A model generated the notes under the pieces. That model did not search any database. It was not told the DNA's origin and saw nothing but the letters and a program-made list of their open reading frames with translations. The position numbers and the translations under genes are program-made. DNA of 64,000 nucleotides from Azorinus chamasolen (Eukaryota; Mollusca; Bivalvia; Cardiida; Solecurtidae), in contig OY755243.1 of NCBI GenBank assembly GCA_963576725.1, forward strand, positions 39,169,243-39,233,242, in the 5' to 3' direction. Below are positions 32,677 to 44,560 of the stretch, piece by piece. The first letter of the stretch is position 1; each line of letters starts with the position of its first letter.

Positions 32677-35600
32677 CTGAAAGTAAAAATCATATGTTGC
32701 GGTGATGTTAAACACGTATGTACACGTATTAGTATTTCGATACAAACGTATTACGTTATAACTTATAACTGTACTTATAAAACAATTTTATACAACATCT
32801 TCACTCGTCCTCGTACCGAACAACTTTGTTGGGTTAATCTTAGTTCTGTCGGTTGTATGTAGTAAGATAAGTGTTTTAGGTGGTGATTAAGTAACATGTT
32901 AATTAAGAGTATATAGGCGGATGCACATTCAGCAGACCAAATCTGTAGTTTGATTTGTTATTGGATTAATTTATTTAATGATTCCATTGATTCAATAGTC
33001 CAAATGATGATAACTACAGTAGAAGACTTTCTTAAGCGACCATTAAAAAGGCTTAATTCTGGATCTTTGAGACAGGTAGTAGCTGAACGCTGGTCGGAAG
33101 TAATGCAGAAAACTTTTATTGGAACTTTCTGCATTACTTTTTTAAAACCCCAATGTTCAAAAATGGATGGTCGCTTAAAATAGATTCTACTGTAACCTGT
33201 TTCACGATCAGGTTTATTTGAATTGTTTTATCCAATACTATCACTCGTAATGTTGTCTAATACGAACAATTTCTACTGCAGTATGGCAATCAAACTTGAA
33301 GCTTTATTTACGTATACAAGCGCTAGTAACCATTTCGGTGCCACATTTCGGTAAAAAGAAGATTTGACAAACGGTTCAAATGTCCAAAGGAATAAACCGC
33401 AGATGCTATAGAACTAGAGGTTGAGACAAAGTATGAAGTCCCTGATCAGACGCCGACTTGAATGCACTGTTTGTCTTGTACATTTGGGCAACAATGGCGG
33501 AGAAAGAGTTAACCATTCTAGATAACTTACCTTTACTTGTTTGTCGGTCATCTTTAAATCTTTGGCAATATTCTCCATCATTTCATGATCAGGGTACTGC
33601 TCCTCTTCAAACAGGCTATGTAGCTGGGAAACCTGAGACGTTGAGAAATTTGTTCTTTTGGACTTCTGGTTTCTCCCGTCTGTGTTCACATATTTAGCGA
33701 CCTTGTCGTTTGACGGTGGTGGAGATGCAGTGCTCACGGAATCTTCGGGAGTGGTGGACGAGACAACTGATGACGTTGAAGACTTGATTGATGCAGTTGT
33801 GGGTGATGGAGACGACATTGTTGAAGGCAACGGGAAAGAAGGAGATACTGTTGGTGACGACAAAGGCTTATCCAGATGTCTAGAGCCCGGTAAAGCAGGC
33901 GATAAAGGTAAAATGTTGGACACCGGCGATACAGATGATGGAGAAAGATTTCGTGGGTCAAACATCGGCAACATGAATGGTGATGGTGATAAATCTGGTA
34001 AAGACGAACGACCAGAATCAGATGCTGGCGAGCAGGATGAAGATCTGAACGGTGTTGTTGTAGGAACTGATGTATATCTAACTTCAGTGGCACCTAGAAA
34101 TACAAAATGAAACATACATTTGAATAATGAAAATATCTGAAAGCCAATGACACACGATCGTTCTATAAACAGTATCTTACTTATGAAAGTCGTGCAACCG
34201 CTAGCCTACCTATGCAAAGACAGACACCAAAGAATTCGGCGTCTCATCAGGATCAAATTGATCGATGTAATAAATATTTGTATTGAAAGAAAATTAGATA
34301 AATTACAGAAACGGTCTGATCTGGCTCTACTCTGTTTGCAAAGGCGTAGAACGGCGTAATTCATTAAATTAACCTTTCACCTGATGAATATGCATTTAAT
34401 CATTTACTCCATGAATATTTATGTAAGATATAAGGACATCACGAAATTACACGATTATTAGATGAATTTTATACAGTAAAACCTCTCCATAACGGCCACT
34501 AAATTACATCATGTATTTTGTGTCAAAGGCAGGTGGCTGCTTAAAGCAAGGTGAAAGTAAAACAGAACGCTCCTATAGGAGCGTTCTGTTTTACTTTCAC
34601 CTAGCTTTAAGCAACCACCTGCTCAAAATACCAACTAATTAACACAAGTTAGTGGCCGTTATAGAGGTTTTACTGATTTATTTTTGCCATGGCGGAAACT
34701 GTGGAACCTGGTCTATATTATATAATAAGCAGACAGAACAGACCCTGATCAGACGGCTCCTACAGGAGTCGTTTGATCCTGGTCTACCCTGTTTGTAACG
34801 GGGTATTTATGGAGTAAAGGATTAAAACATAATGCTACCATGAACATTAACTAGATTACATGTATTTTAATGGCATATGAACATGGGAATGGCTGGTCAA
34901 GGTACAAACTGTAGAATCAGATATGTATTGTGTTTTAACCCTTTGCACGCTAGCGGCGAAACTGTGATTACCTATAGGTCGCCGCTAGCGTGCATATGCA
35001 AACAGTTTGGATCAAGATGAGACGCCGCATAATGCGGCGTCTCATCAGGATCCAAACTGTTTGTCATCTTGACCATATTTTTGCAAAAAAAAATTAGAGA
35101 AAGTTTATTTTAAGAAGTGAAGCAGACGACAATTGTTGCAGACGAAAAATTACTTAGCGTGCAAAGAGTTAAGCAAACAGCAGACCTTGATCATACGACT
35201 CATATAAAGAGTCGTCTGATCTGGATCTATTCTGTTTGCAAATGCGTGAAGATGCGTCTTTGTCAGGTAAAACGTTAAACGTGTATTTACAGAGTATTGA
35301 ATCTATTGACTGAGATGAATGGTAAGTTGCAAGTCTGTTTTACTCTTTCAACGAGCCATTGATTGTTTGACGAACAATGTAGACCAAGACCATCAGAATG
35401 TTCATGGCTGAAAAGTATTTTATGGGTTTCATCGTAACATCAGCACCAATTTTTCAATAATTAACTGACTAAACTGCATAGATTGAATGAAGATTTTAGT
35501 TCCTGGAATTCACCAGGAAGAGTGTCAGCAGAAAATTGTATAAGAAGTATCAGGCTATGTTTGTAAAGTTGAATGAATAAAACAACCGGACAGGTTTCAT

Positions 35601-35890
35601 TTAGAAATTCAATTGATACAAAATAAGTTTTCAAATAAAATCATACCTGCAAACACATTGTTCAGTCCATCTGCGTTCAGAAAGTTGGTTACGCTATGAT
35701 GTAGATTCGAACCTGGTTCTTCGGTGCCTTTCCGGTGTTTGCTCTCCTCTGATGGTCGTGGAGTAATGGCCATACCGTCAGCGTTATCGCCCTTAGTTGA
35801 CGCAGTGAAGTCGAAATACAGTGATTGAGATAACCGATAATTCGAGTTATCCAACTTCTCAGTATCCGAGCTCGCGTTTATCCTTTGCAT
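32236..35890 (-). CDS. divergent homeobox gene (gene span, three exons)
   Basis: Homeodomain transcription factor. Exons 35890-35647, 34093-33531 and 32676-32236 join in phases 1 and 0 to a 415-residue frame ending in TGA. The homeodomain occupies about residues 224-283 and is exactly 60 long. Conserved R5, F8, L16, F20, W48, F49, N51 and R53 are present, and residue 50 is Gln. The YPD at 25-27 and the intron between residues 46 and 47 point to the PRD-like class, but helix 3 (IWFQNKRARHRRR) is unusual and I cannot assign an orthologue. N-terminal half is Ser/Pro/Thr-rich, C-terminal tail is Met/Pro/Gln-rich. The first exon may be preceded by another. Confidence 0.88.
33015..33194. mobile_element. 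family D element in homeobox intron
   Basis: Ends TACAGTAGAAGAC / attctactgta, arms cttaagcgaccatt, hairpin aatgcagaaaacttttattg with its complement. Confidence 0.75.
33322..33512. mobile_element. family H element beside homeobox splice donor
   Basis: Left end catttcggtgcc, hairpin aagtccctgatcagacgcc partly lost, right end aaagagttaa. Confidence 0.7.
33531..34093 (-). CDS. homeobox gene, middle exon (homeodomain 1-46)
   Basis: 563 nt. Acceptor tttctag, donor AAG|GTAAGT exactly after Lys46. About 120 residues are rich in Ser, Pro and Thr (for example LPDLSPSPFMLPMF), typical of a low-complexity activation or repression region. Helices 1 and 2 follow, with SQLHSLFEEEQYPD and MMENIAKDLKMTDKQVK. 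Confidence 0.9.
34370..34822. mobile_element. family B element carrying a nested family C element
   Basis: B sequence stops at gaattttata (34472) and resumes at tttatttttgccatgg (34677); hairpin 34732-34795. Confidence 0.75.
34472..34676. mobile_element. family C element
   Basis: Full length, near-perfect fold, centre gaacgctcctataggagcgttc; nested in family B. Confidence 0.8.
34827..35277. mobile_element. family B element carrying a nested family E element
   Basis: B body 34827-34934 and B hairpin 35173-35245 (centre gactcatataaagagtc) flank a TTAA-bounded E element. Confidence 0.7.
34935..35172. mobile_element. family E element (TTAACCCTTTGCACGC)
   Basis: Ends TTAACCCTTTGCACGCTAG / CTTAGCGTGCAAAGAGTTAA. 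Two palindromes inside: gcacgctagcggcga with its complement (34948-34993), and AAACAGTTTGGATC...GATGAGACGCCGC with its complement (35001-35063). Confidence 0.8.
35647..35890 (-). CDS. homeobox gene, N-terminal exon
   Basis: 244 nt, phase 1 at the donor (GCAG|GTATGA), matching the next exon. Preceded by a pyrimidine-rich tract and ctatattcag, a convincing acceptor, directly followed by ATG (MQRINASSDTEK). The longer open frame up to 35968 is therefore intron. The Met may be the start, with a 5'UTR exon upstream, or an internal residue. The stretch HHSVTNFLNADGL is hydrophobic in an eh1-like way but does not match the motif. Confidence 0.7.
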
Positions 35891-36341
35891 CTGAATATAG
35901 AATGGACGAATAATGAATGGAAGGAAAAACATTGAAACCAGACGTGTGGATGAAGGAACAAAGTGCATACATCAACGATACAGATGTAAAAAAAAAAGAA
36001 CACGAACGGATGAATCAAAGGAAGAAACGATCGGATAAATGAATACATTTAAGGACCACAATGGAAATAAGAGATGTACTTTCTCTTTTTTGTGTCATCT
36101 TTGATATTGATGTGACTTACATGGTTCATAACACGCATATTACACTATCATTATCAATTTTTATATTGTTTATAAATGTATGTGTTGTTAACTATTGTCT
36201 TGTTGCTCAATATTGAAATAAATCTATCTATTTATCTACATTTGAATGAGGGAAATGGTATGAATTGATACAATAATTACTGTATAGTAGCAGCGAACCC
36301 TCTTATTCATCAAATCATCCCTTTACAAAGATTCTATTGTA

Positions 36342-36570
36342 TTAACCCTTTCCCTGTAAAATATTCAAGTAAGAAATAATGCCATCGTGAATATTTATTT
36401 ACTGGATTCTTATAATGGTATATGTACACATTTTGGTATTGACAGACACTGTACAATCAGATCTATTAATGTTTCATAAGCAATCAAACGGCTCCTATAG
36501 GAACCGTCTGATATGGGTCTACTCTCTTTGCAAATGCTCGAAAGGGGGCTCATATGAAGGAAAAGGTTAA
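36342..36570. mobile_element. family B element
   Basis: Both TTAA ends; hairpin left arm partly lost (gcaatcaaacggctcctatagg). Confidence 0.75.
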
Positions 36571-37270
36571 CACACCGACCGACAATGGCAGAGTTTGAAC
36601 CACAATTAAATGATGTTTGGCTAGCTTTAATACATGCGTTTAACCCTTTTATCTCACGAATACACATGTCAGGAATAGTGTTGTCATATATGTAACAGTT
36701 CGGAACCTGATGAGACGTACAGCTACTCGGTGTCTATTCTAAATCCATTTTGTTTGCAATTCATTCACAAATTTGCTGTAAGAGGCCATAGGCCGAGTTA
36801 GGTGGTCGAATGCTATGTTTTCGATTCTTTTAACTTGTTACCTCATACATTCACCCTTTTTACGCCTTTGCAAACAGAATATAACCAGATAATACCGGTT
36901 CTTGAAGGAATCGTCCGATCAGGATCTGTTCTGTTTGTTCATGGGATTACACAGAAAACGTCCTATGTTTATATCATGTATAATTATGAAAATTCAGCTA
37001 ATTTATAGTCACGATGTCATTATTTATATTTCTTTTGTCCAGTATTAATCCTTACAGTGCGGGACACGAGTCACTAATGTCCATTGCAAACAGTGTAGAC
37101 CCACATGAGAGGGTTATTATAGGAGCCCTCTCATCAGGGTCTGTAGTGTTTGTCTTGTTACGCTTTTCTTTAGAAAAATCCCTAAATATTCGCCATAAGC
37201 TTGTAGTGTTTGAATTTTGGAATAGTCCATTTGAAAACTTCGCGTTGAAAGGCTTAAGCTACCACGTGTC

Positions 37271-37499
37271 TTAACCCATTACCTCATAGGCTATTTTTAG
37301 ATACAACCTCTTTGAATAAATCTACCGAAAAGGAGCATTAACTAGAGATAAGGAAACTTTCAGAATGTTGTAGTTTGAAACCATTGTGATCAATAGAGCA
37401 TTTGCTCCTATAGGAGCAAATGCTCTATTTATCACAATGGTTTCACAAAGTGACTTTTACAGAGTCGTCAAAAGTCGTCAATGTGAGGAAATGGGTTAA
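37271..37499. mobile_element. family A element
   Basis: Full-length, with both TTAA ends; one mismatch in the palindrome arm (atcaatagag). Confidence 0.85.
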
Positions 37500-37569
37500 G
37501 CCCGCAGAATTTGGCTTATTTGTATGGTCGCTGTAGACAGATTTTACTGTATCTGGTTTTCCGCAAAGT

Positions 37570-37987
37570 GTCAACAATTCCCCTCATATAAACTTGTTTA
37601 CACCTTTGCGAACAGAGTAGTCCCAGATCAGATGACTCATGTAGGGGCCGTCTGATATATACAAAATTTGAAATAAACTGGTAAACTAGTGATCAGGGTC
37701 TGCTCTGGTTGCTTATATGATTATATAGATCTGGTCCCATGCTTATAAAACTTTTTAGTTGAGTCTGAGTTCGTTCTCAAGTTTTTGATTGGTCAGATTT
37801 GAGCCTTTGGCTCAAATCTTGCCAATCAAAAGCTTGAGAAAAAACTCAGGCTCAACTAAAAAGCTTTATAAGCATGGACCCTGATCTTACAGTTTCTGTC
37901 TAAGCCCAAATGTACATTTATAAAAGTAAAATAACGAACAACCATTAAAAGCAATCTGAGCATAAATGTTCATTATGGAAAGGGTTA
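37570..37987. mobile_element. family B element carrying a palindromic insertion
   Basis: B hairpin 37610-37710 interrupted by a 45-base spacer, then a 148-bp palindromic element, then the B body and right end ggaaagggttaa. Confidence 0.65.
37733..37880. mobile_element. palindromic element I, copy 1
   Basis: Arms start GGTCCATGCTTATAAA-like and contain TTTAGTTGAG and TTGATTGG with their complements; nearly the whole element folds. Flanking CTG appears on both sides (possible 3-bp duplication). Confidence 0.7.
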
Positions 37988-38712
37988 ATGAAATCAATGT
38001 TTTCTGCACGTTTAAATTCTGTACATACCTTGTACATTGTGTCCATAATGTGTTATCGTATTTTGCGGCTGTCAACAACTTCTATACACTCTTCAATACT
38101 TTGGATGATTTTGGAATTATCTGCAATCTGCATAATGTCGAACATAGGGATTGTAGTTTATATATTGACGAGGATGGAGGACCGGAGAATTGGATGTGTT
38201 TCTCAGTTGAGAACTAAATACTGAGTTTTTCGTCATTAAGCAAAGTTGTGAAAACTTCTCTCAGTGTCAACAATTATCAACCGATCATTATATTTTTTAC
38301 CCGATGGATAGAATTACATACCACAGTTGATACGTACAACAGTTTGCCAACAATGGCCACTATAGTGTTAAAGTATTTCGCTACCAATATTTGACTTTGT
38401 AAACAGTTTAGATCCAGCTGAGACACCGGTCAACTCGGTGTCTCATCAAGATCCACACAGTTTGATTATGGTTTTGAAACAAAGAAAAATGAAACAGGCG
38501 ACACCTTTTGAAGACGGCGATACCCGACTGAGCATGGGTTACATAAACTGGACTATTAAACAAAACAGAACATAATATTTATTCGGTTTAAGTATTACAG
38601 GTCATCACCATACATACAAAAATACAAATGGAAACATTCAGTATCATCTTAATAAACTTTAAATTTAATTTAATTAAATTTACAAGTATTATCTCTATTA
38701 TGCATTATGTAA

Positions 38713-38942
38713 TTAACCCAAGGCTCCATATGCTATGTTTAGATCCAACCACTTTGAATAAATCTACCGAAAAGGAGCATTAACTGGAGAAAAGGAAAAT
38801 TTTAGAATTTTGTAGTTTGAAACCACTGTGATAAATAGAGCATTTGCTCCTATAGGAGCAAATGCTCTATTTATCACAATGGTACCAACAGGTGATTTTT
38901 TATAGAGGCGTAGAAAGGCGCATTTATGGAGGAAAGGGTTAA
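38713..38942. mobile_element. family A element
   Basis: Full length. Left end decayed to TTAACCCAAGG; right end GGAAAGGGTTAA intact. Confidence 0.85.
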
Positions 38943-39053
38943 CGCTGTCTGATGCATTGTTTTGACCTTTGAATGTTTAATACGAAACTTTTTTAACGCC
39001 TTTGCAAACACAGCTGGCCCACAGCGAAACGTTCCAGTAGGAGTTGTCTGACC

Positions 39054-39188
39054 ATGTTCCAAGGTTATAAAGCTTCTGAGTCTGAGTCTGAGATCATTCT
39101 CAAGTATCTGATTGGTCAGACCAATCTGACCAATCAGATGCTTGAGAATCATCCCAGACTCAAGCAAAAAGTTTATAACCTCGGAGCC
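39054..39188. mobile_element. palindromic element I, copy 2
   Basis: Same architecture as 37733 (AAGGTTATAAAG ends, ctgattggtcaga centre), inserted within the distal arm of a family B hairpin. Confidence 0.7.
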
Positions 39189-40867
39189 AGGGTTTGGTCT
39201 GTTTGCTTATGGATAATATAGGTGTGAGTCTACAGTTTCTGCCACGACCACATATTTCTGTGTTGATAAAGCATTTTAAAAAAATCTGCTAATAAACATT
39301 CATGGTGGCATGAGTTATTATATTACAGAGTTAAGTTAAAACACCAGTTATAATGTCATTCTATATTTATTATTGATTTGAGTCTCTCTTCATGGTAACA
39401 ATCATGCAAAGTCATATGTATATAAATAAACCATGCCATTCGTATTTGAATTGCAAGAGACTGTACATATATCACATTATCATTATATACTTATTTCACT
39501 ATAATATCTATGCAATAATTAAAAAGTATATAACCGCTGTTAATCTAACAAACACGAGATCTGCACACTCATAAGCACATATGTATGTTTGTTTAGAAAC
39601 TACTTAAATTAGAAAGCGCATGAAAACTGAGTTCAGGAAAACAAGCCATGTTACAAAAAAATCTTAAAAAGCGAGTATTACCACAAACCAGATTTGAGAT
39701 AAACTGATTAACAGAGACTTTATACATTAAATAAACAGCAAATATTTAAGTATCTGTTATAAGCATTATTTACAATAAGCTATATCAACTTTTAATACCT
39801 ACGTGCGAGTTGGTGATTACCCATGTAAACAGTAGGGGCTCGTGTAAGATGCAGAATAATAAGGTTTCGACATCTCATTAGGATCCAAACTGTTTTGATA
39901 TTCTTACAGTGTTGTTGAAAAGGAATGGAATACTTGACGTGCTCGAAAATACTTATAAAGATTGACAAGAACCATTTTAGAAAATATAGCCAGGCTTTAC
40001 CCTTTACTCCTTTTGGCACCTTGCGAATTTAGTAGACCCATATCAGATGGGTCCTGTAGAAGGCATCTGGTCAGGGTCTCAGAATGTTTGCTTATGGAAT
40101 TATACAGATGTGATTCTACAGTTTCTGTCATTACATGGGGACATCCGTGGTCTAGCTAGTGTGATCACTTAGTCCCTCGCCGTACAACAGAACAGATAAA
40201 CTCGGCAAAACTGCTAAACCGTCACTTTTAACTTTCTACTTTAAAGAGAAAAATACTTCACACAATCTTCATTTTTTTTCGGGGAAATAGAACCTATCCC
40301 AATTTTACCGATTTACACAAATAAAATTGTTGTCTATTGGCTGGGGAAGGCACGTCGTTACCTTTTGCGCAACAATGAAATTTAGTGTTGTATCCTTTTA
40401 TATTATGATAAAACACAAGGTGACGGTTTAGCAGTTTTGTCTATTACATACATACATGTAATATACATCCCACATAGGACAAATGGGCATTATGGATGAT
40501 TAATAGGAAGTTCATTTACAGGGAATTTAATTGTGAGCAGAAATCATTACATGATGGAAAATGTCAATTATTTTGTGTATTGAGTATTGAGATGACTTAC
40601 ACCTAAGAAGTGCGTTTATCTCGCAAAATGAATACTTTATACAAAGAGCAAGTTTAATTAACCAATTCCTGTCGATGTTGATTTTGAAGTAGCTGACAAA
40701 GTTTACAAACCTTGGTCTTGCATAATAAGTTTTATATACATGTATCTTTCTTACGTAGGTCGGCGTATGTACTAAATACAAGAACAGAATGAAACACGTC
40801 TTTCGGTTCACGAGTGCCACAGTAACTACACTATATTTCATTTCTAGGTACATGTATATTATTTCTA

Positions 40868-40990
40868 CTATGGTTCGAATCCCGGTCTGGGCATTTGGGT
40901 GTTCGTGTGAGGAAGCTTTCCAGTTAACTTGCGGTAGGTCGACGGATCTACACGGGTGTTCTTCTGCCACTGCCTTTTCCGATTTAGATG
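40868..40990 (+). mobile_element. SINE piece with tRNA B-box
   Basis: GGTTCGAATCCCGG is a tRNA-type B-box. It is followed by gtgaggaagctttccagtta and cggtaggtcgacggatctac, a conserved SINE-like body as in molluscan SINEs. The A-box side is missing. The minus-strand open frame 40970-40527 overlaps this and is not a gene. Confidence 0.5.
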
Positions 40991-41004
40991 TCTATACTGA
41001 GACT

Positions 41005-41460
41005 GGAGACCATTAAAGTTTTTTATTTTTGTCCCGGAGACCATTTTGTTTTATCTTAGACACGGAGATTATTAACGTTTGTTTTATCTTGGCTCCGGAG
41101 ACCTTTATAGTTGTTTTTTTATCTTGGACACAAAGATTATTATTTATTTTATCTTTAACACGGATACCCTTAAAGTTTGTTTTATCTGGGACACAGAGGC
41201 CATTAAAAATTATTGTCGTGGACACGGAACTCATTAAAGTGTTTTTCTCTTAGACACAGAGGCCATTTATTATCTTGGACACTGGGACTATAAATGTTCT
41301 TTTCTTGGGTACCGAGACTGTTAATTGTAATTGTCTTGGATATGGCGACTACTGGAGGTTTATTATCTTGGGAATGGAGGCTATTTTAAGTTTATTATCT
41401 TGGATATGCAGACTATTTTAAGTTTATTATCTTGGGCATGGAGACTATTTTAAGTTTCAA
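41005..41460. repeat. degenerate tandem repeat, ~35-bp unit
   Basis: About a dozen units on the theme cttggacacggagactatt followed by aaagtttgttttat. Divergence rises in the middle; the last three units are the most alike. Confidence 0.6.
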
Positions 41461-41594
41461 ACATCGATAGGACTATACACTCACTTTCTTCATATTTTAC
41501 GATACATCATTACGCGTGCTACATGAAAAGTTGTCTACAGCGACCACCCAATATACATGTAGGTCTAATTCGGGGATTATAAGACAGGGGTGGC

Positions 41595-41838
41595 TTAACC
41601 CTTTCGGTGCTAAATTTCTAATTGTCATCTGCAATCCAATTTTGTTAAATCATTCGGTAAAATATGGAAAAAGATAGATAAATGCAATCTTCAAAGGAAT
41701 AAAGCACATATATAGAAATAGAGTTTGAGACAAATAGTGAAGTCCCTGATGAGACACCGCCTTGAAAAGGCGGCGTCTGATCCAGGACTGCACTATTTGT
41801 CGTGGTGCATTTAGTCGACATCGGCGGTGAAAGGGTTT
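41595..41838. mobile_element. family H element (TTAACCCTTTCGGTGC)
   Basis: Ends TTAACCCTTTCGGTGC / GGCGGTGAAAGGGTTTA; hairpin with centre gagacaccgccttgaaaagg. Four copies or pieces in the window. Confidence 0.75.
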
Positions 41839-42071
41839 ATGCAGGACAAAGGCTATGCAGAAGGCTTTCTTGCTCGTATAGATCCCCATGTTTATTCATC
41901 ATGTGGTCGCAATATAGGCAGGTTCTACAGTATATGTCAGTTGTATTGTTGTATTAATATTTACATATCCTCATGTATTCATGTATTGTGAACTGAGAGA
42001 AATAAAGTGAATTTGAAAGTAATTGATGTTTGCTGAATTTACCAGTTGGTTATGGTACAATAACTTTTAAC

Positions 42072-42274
42072 TGCAGTAGAATCCCTCTAATGCGACCACT
42101 TAATGAATAACATGGTTGTCTTTATAAGCAGGTGGCTGCTTAATGCAGGATTAAAGTAATGCAGAAAGCTCTAGGAGCTTTCTGCATTACTTTTGTCCTG
42201 CATTAAGCTACCACCTGCACCTAGCACCAATACTTATACCTTTAAAGTGGTTGCATTAGCAGAGTTTTACTGTA
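42072..42274. mobile_element. family D element
   Basis: Ends gcagtagaatccctc / agagttttactgta, arms taatgcgaccactt, centre agaaagctctaggagctttc. Confidence 0.75.
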
Positions 42275-42510
42275 TTTACATCATGAATATTCATGTAAGA
42301 AATGAAGACATCATAAATATGCATTAGATGAATATTTATAATGGCTTATGAACACGTTTAAATTTGACCATGTCAGAGACTGCAGAACCAAAGCTATATC
42401 ATTCCATAAGTTAACAGAGCAGAGACCCTGATCAGACAGCTTCTACAGGATCTTGGTCTATTCTGTTTGCAAATGTGTTAAAAGGCATATGTCTATGAAA
42501 TAACGGTTAA
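42275..42510. mobile_element. family B element next to family D
   Basis: B body begins directly at the right end of the D element; hairpin left arm intact, centre partly lost. Confidence 0.65.
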
Positions 42511-44400
42511 GTCGGTTAAACCATACTTGAATGAAAGATATTGTCAGAGGAGACACATTAAAAAAATCATTGTTTAGCGTGTAAATTGTCGAAGTATAGC
42601 GTGGAGACTTCATTACATTTATGTCGTTTCTGTCGTGTTTCGTGACAACTTTTACAGATTTGCATGGCTTAAAAAGTGTTATTGCCAGTTTAACTCTTTA
42701 TAGGTTTTGTAATGAGAAACAACATTTGTATTTTTACAATCCAATCTCGCTAACCAGTGTAACGTGCAAACCGAGAGACCCAGCAACAACAAACCCTGTC
42801 GGTGCAAAGCTTAAGCTCAAATCAAGAGATGTTTGTTGCACTATATATATACCTCTACTTCCCAAGATACAATGATCTGGTCAGCTTCATTTGCATAATT
42901 ACCAACGTTCTACGAACGTTACACCAGAACATTCAAAATACAGATGGTTGTTTAATACAGGGCGCAAATGAATATTTTAGCAAATTTATGACTGTAAATG
43001 TAGTTTCGCCAAATATACCCCCCCCCCCCCCGAAAAAAAAAGAAAAAAAAGAAAGAAAAAGAAAAAAAACCTAACATCGTCACCTAGAAGTAATATGAAT
43101 ATAGAATAGAATGTTGCATATTAGTTCATAGTTTTATTCAAATGATTCCGTTGAGCTTTAAAGCCCATGAGGACAAAAAATATATATGTAAACATGACTA
43201 ACAGTATGATAGAAACATTATTAAAAATGCAACAAAAACAATGTAACAACACATCGCGGAGAAGGCTTTACCGCTATACGAAATAACGTAATATAGTTAT
43301 TAGGATAAAAGATCGAAGCGCAAGTTCTGGTCAGTTATCCCTATAGAACTACACTGATCTGACTCTGCATTGTTGTTATGAAATTAAATTCTTAATGAGT
43401 AAGACTCAATTTATCAAAGCAAATGTGACAATGTGACGTCAAAACAATCTAACGGATGATGACAAACAGTTCAAAGTTCAAAGATTCTGATCAGACTCCA
43501 CGTTACGTGACTTCCAATCTGGATCTTATCCGTTTGCAAATGTTAAAGTTGTCGAACCTGGTACTGAAGTAGTTAACATGATGGTTAATATTGTTTTAGA
43601 GGAGAAACAGCTACTATTGATACATAAACTGCATAACCTTATAAAAACATTTATAACATTTCTTCATGGGTCTGACATATCGAATTGTAGACACTTGAAC
43701 AAGAAATTCTAAAGAACAATACAATAACTACATAGTTAACGCTTTTGCTGCTATTATGATATCATTTATAAAATAATTAACAGAAAGTGCAAGCTCTGGT
43801 CAATTACCCCTTTACAGCTACATGTATACTGATCTTACTCTGCACTATTGTTACGGACACAAATGCTTCATCAGTAAGACACACTTTCTATTCACCTACA
43901 GCAGTAACAGCTTGACTATTTATTAGCTGACTTTTTATAGTGTGTAAATAACCAATCTACAACACGTGTTGTCAATACATTTTATTCTGTTACTTCAACA
44001 TGTTTCGGCTTAAAAAAGCCGACTTTTTATAATGCTGACTTTTATAATGACACAAGTACACAGAAATAGTTGAAAGTGGTGGAATCTTTATAGTCAGATC
44101 TATCATAATATCATAAGCTAACAGAGCAGACCCTCATCAGTCGCATCCTACATGAGCCGTCTGATCTGGGTCTATTCGGTTTGCAAAGGTGTGAAACATG
44201 TTTATATGAGGGAAAGGGTTAAGTGATCTCTAAAGAGACGGTTTAATGCGTTTGTCACATTTAATAGATCTTATTGAACAATACATGTATTTATATGATA
44301 GAGATAATGGCTGTTACATGTAGGCGATGATACAAAAAATGTGATAGTTCAAACCCTACACAAAGAGACAGTCCCTGTACATTGAGATGTTTTGTTTCAG

Positions 44401-44560
44401 TCAATGTCTGCTCCACGTCGAGTCCCTTAACGACGTCCGCTACCACACATGTGTAATCGACTTGCCGGAATTATACGAGGATTTCCGATCGTGTCTGCTG
44501 GACATGTTGAACAAAAGAGCACTTTGTTCTGGAACGCCATTCTGCCATGCTATTTGCTAA
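44401..44560 (+). CDS. possible cysteine-rich terminal exon
   Basis: A strong acceptor (gatgttttgtttcag) is followed in phase 2 by an open frame of 52 codons to TAA: QCLLHVESLNDVRYHTCVID, then LPELYEDFRSCLLDM, NKRALCSGTPFCHAIC. Six cysteines are spread along it. GC and CpG content rise sharply over exactly this stretch. It ends at the edge of the fold-back repeat, which supplies the stop codon, so the real exon could have been cut short. No partner exon or family recognised. Confidence 0.35.

Larger units (their letters stand above)
32677..33530. other. homeobox intron splitting the homeodomain
   Basis: Contains a family D element (33015-33194) and a family H element (about 33322-33512) whose end lies 18 bases from the splice donor. 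Nothing else recognised. Confidence 0.6.
34094..35646. other. homeobox intron with two composite transposons
   Basis: Two family B elements back to back, each with another element inside: B 34370-34822 with C (34472-34676), and B 34827-35277 with E (34935-35172). The remainder (35280-35640) is AT-rich with no signal seen. Confidence 0.55.

Noticed and set aside
40527..40970. 147-codon minus-strand open frame
   Set aside because: Overlaps a SINE body with tRNA B-box and then AT-rich DNA.
42621..43074. Overlapping plus-strand frames ending in a poly-Pro/Lys run
   Set aside because: The end is a poly-C then poly-A tract; the start has no convincing coding signal or family.
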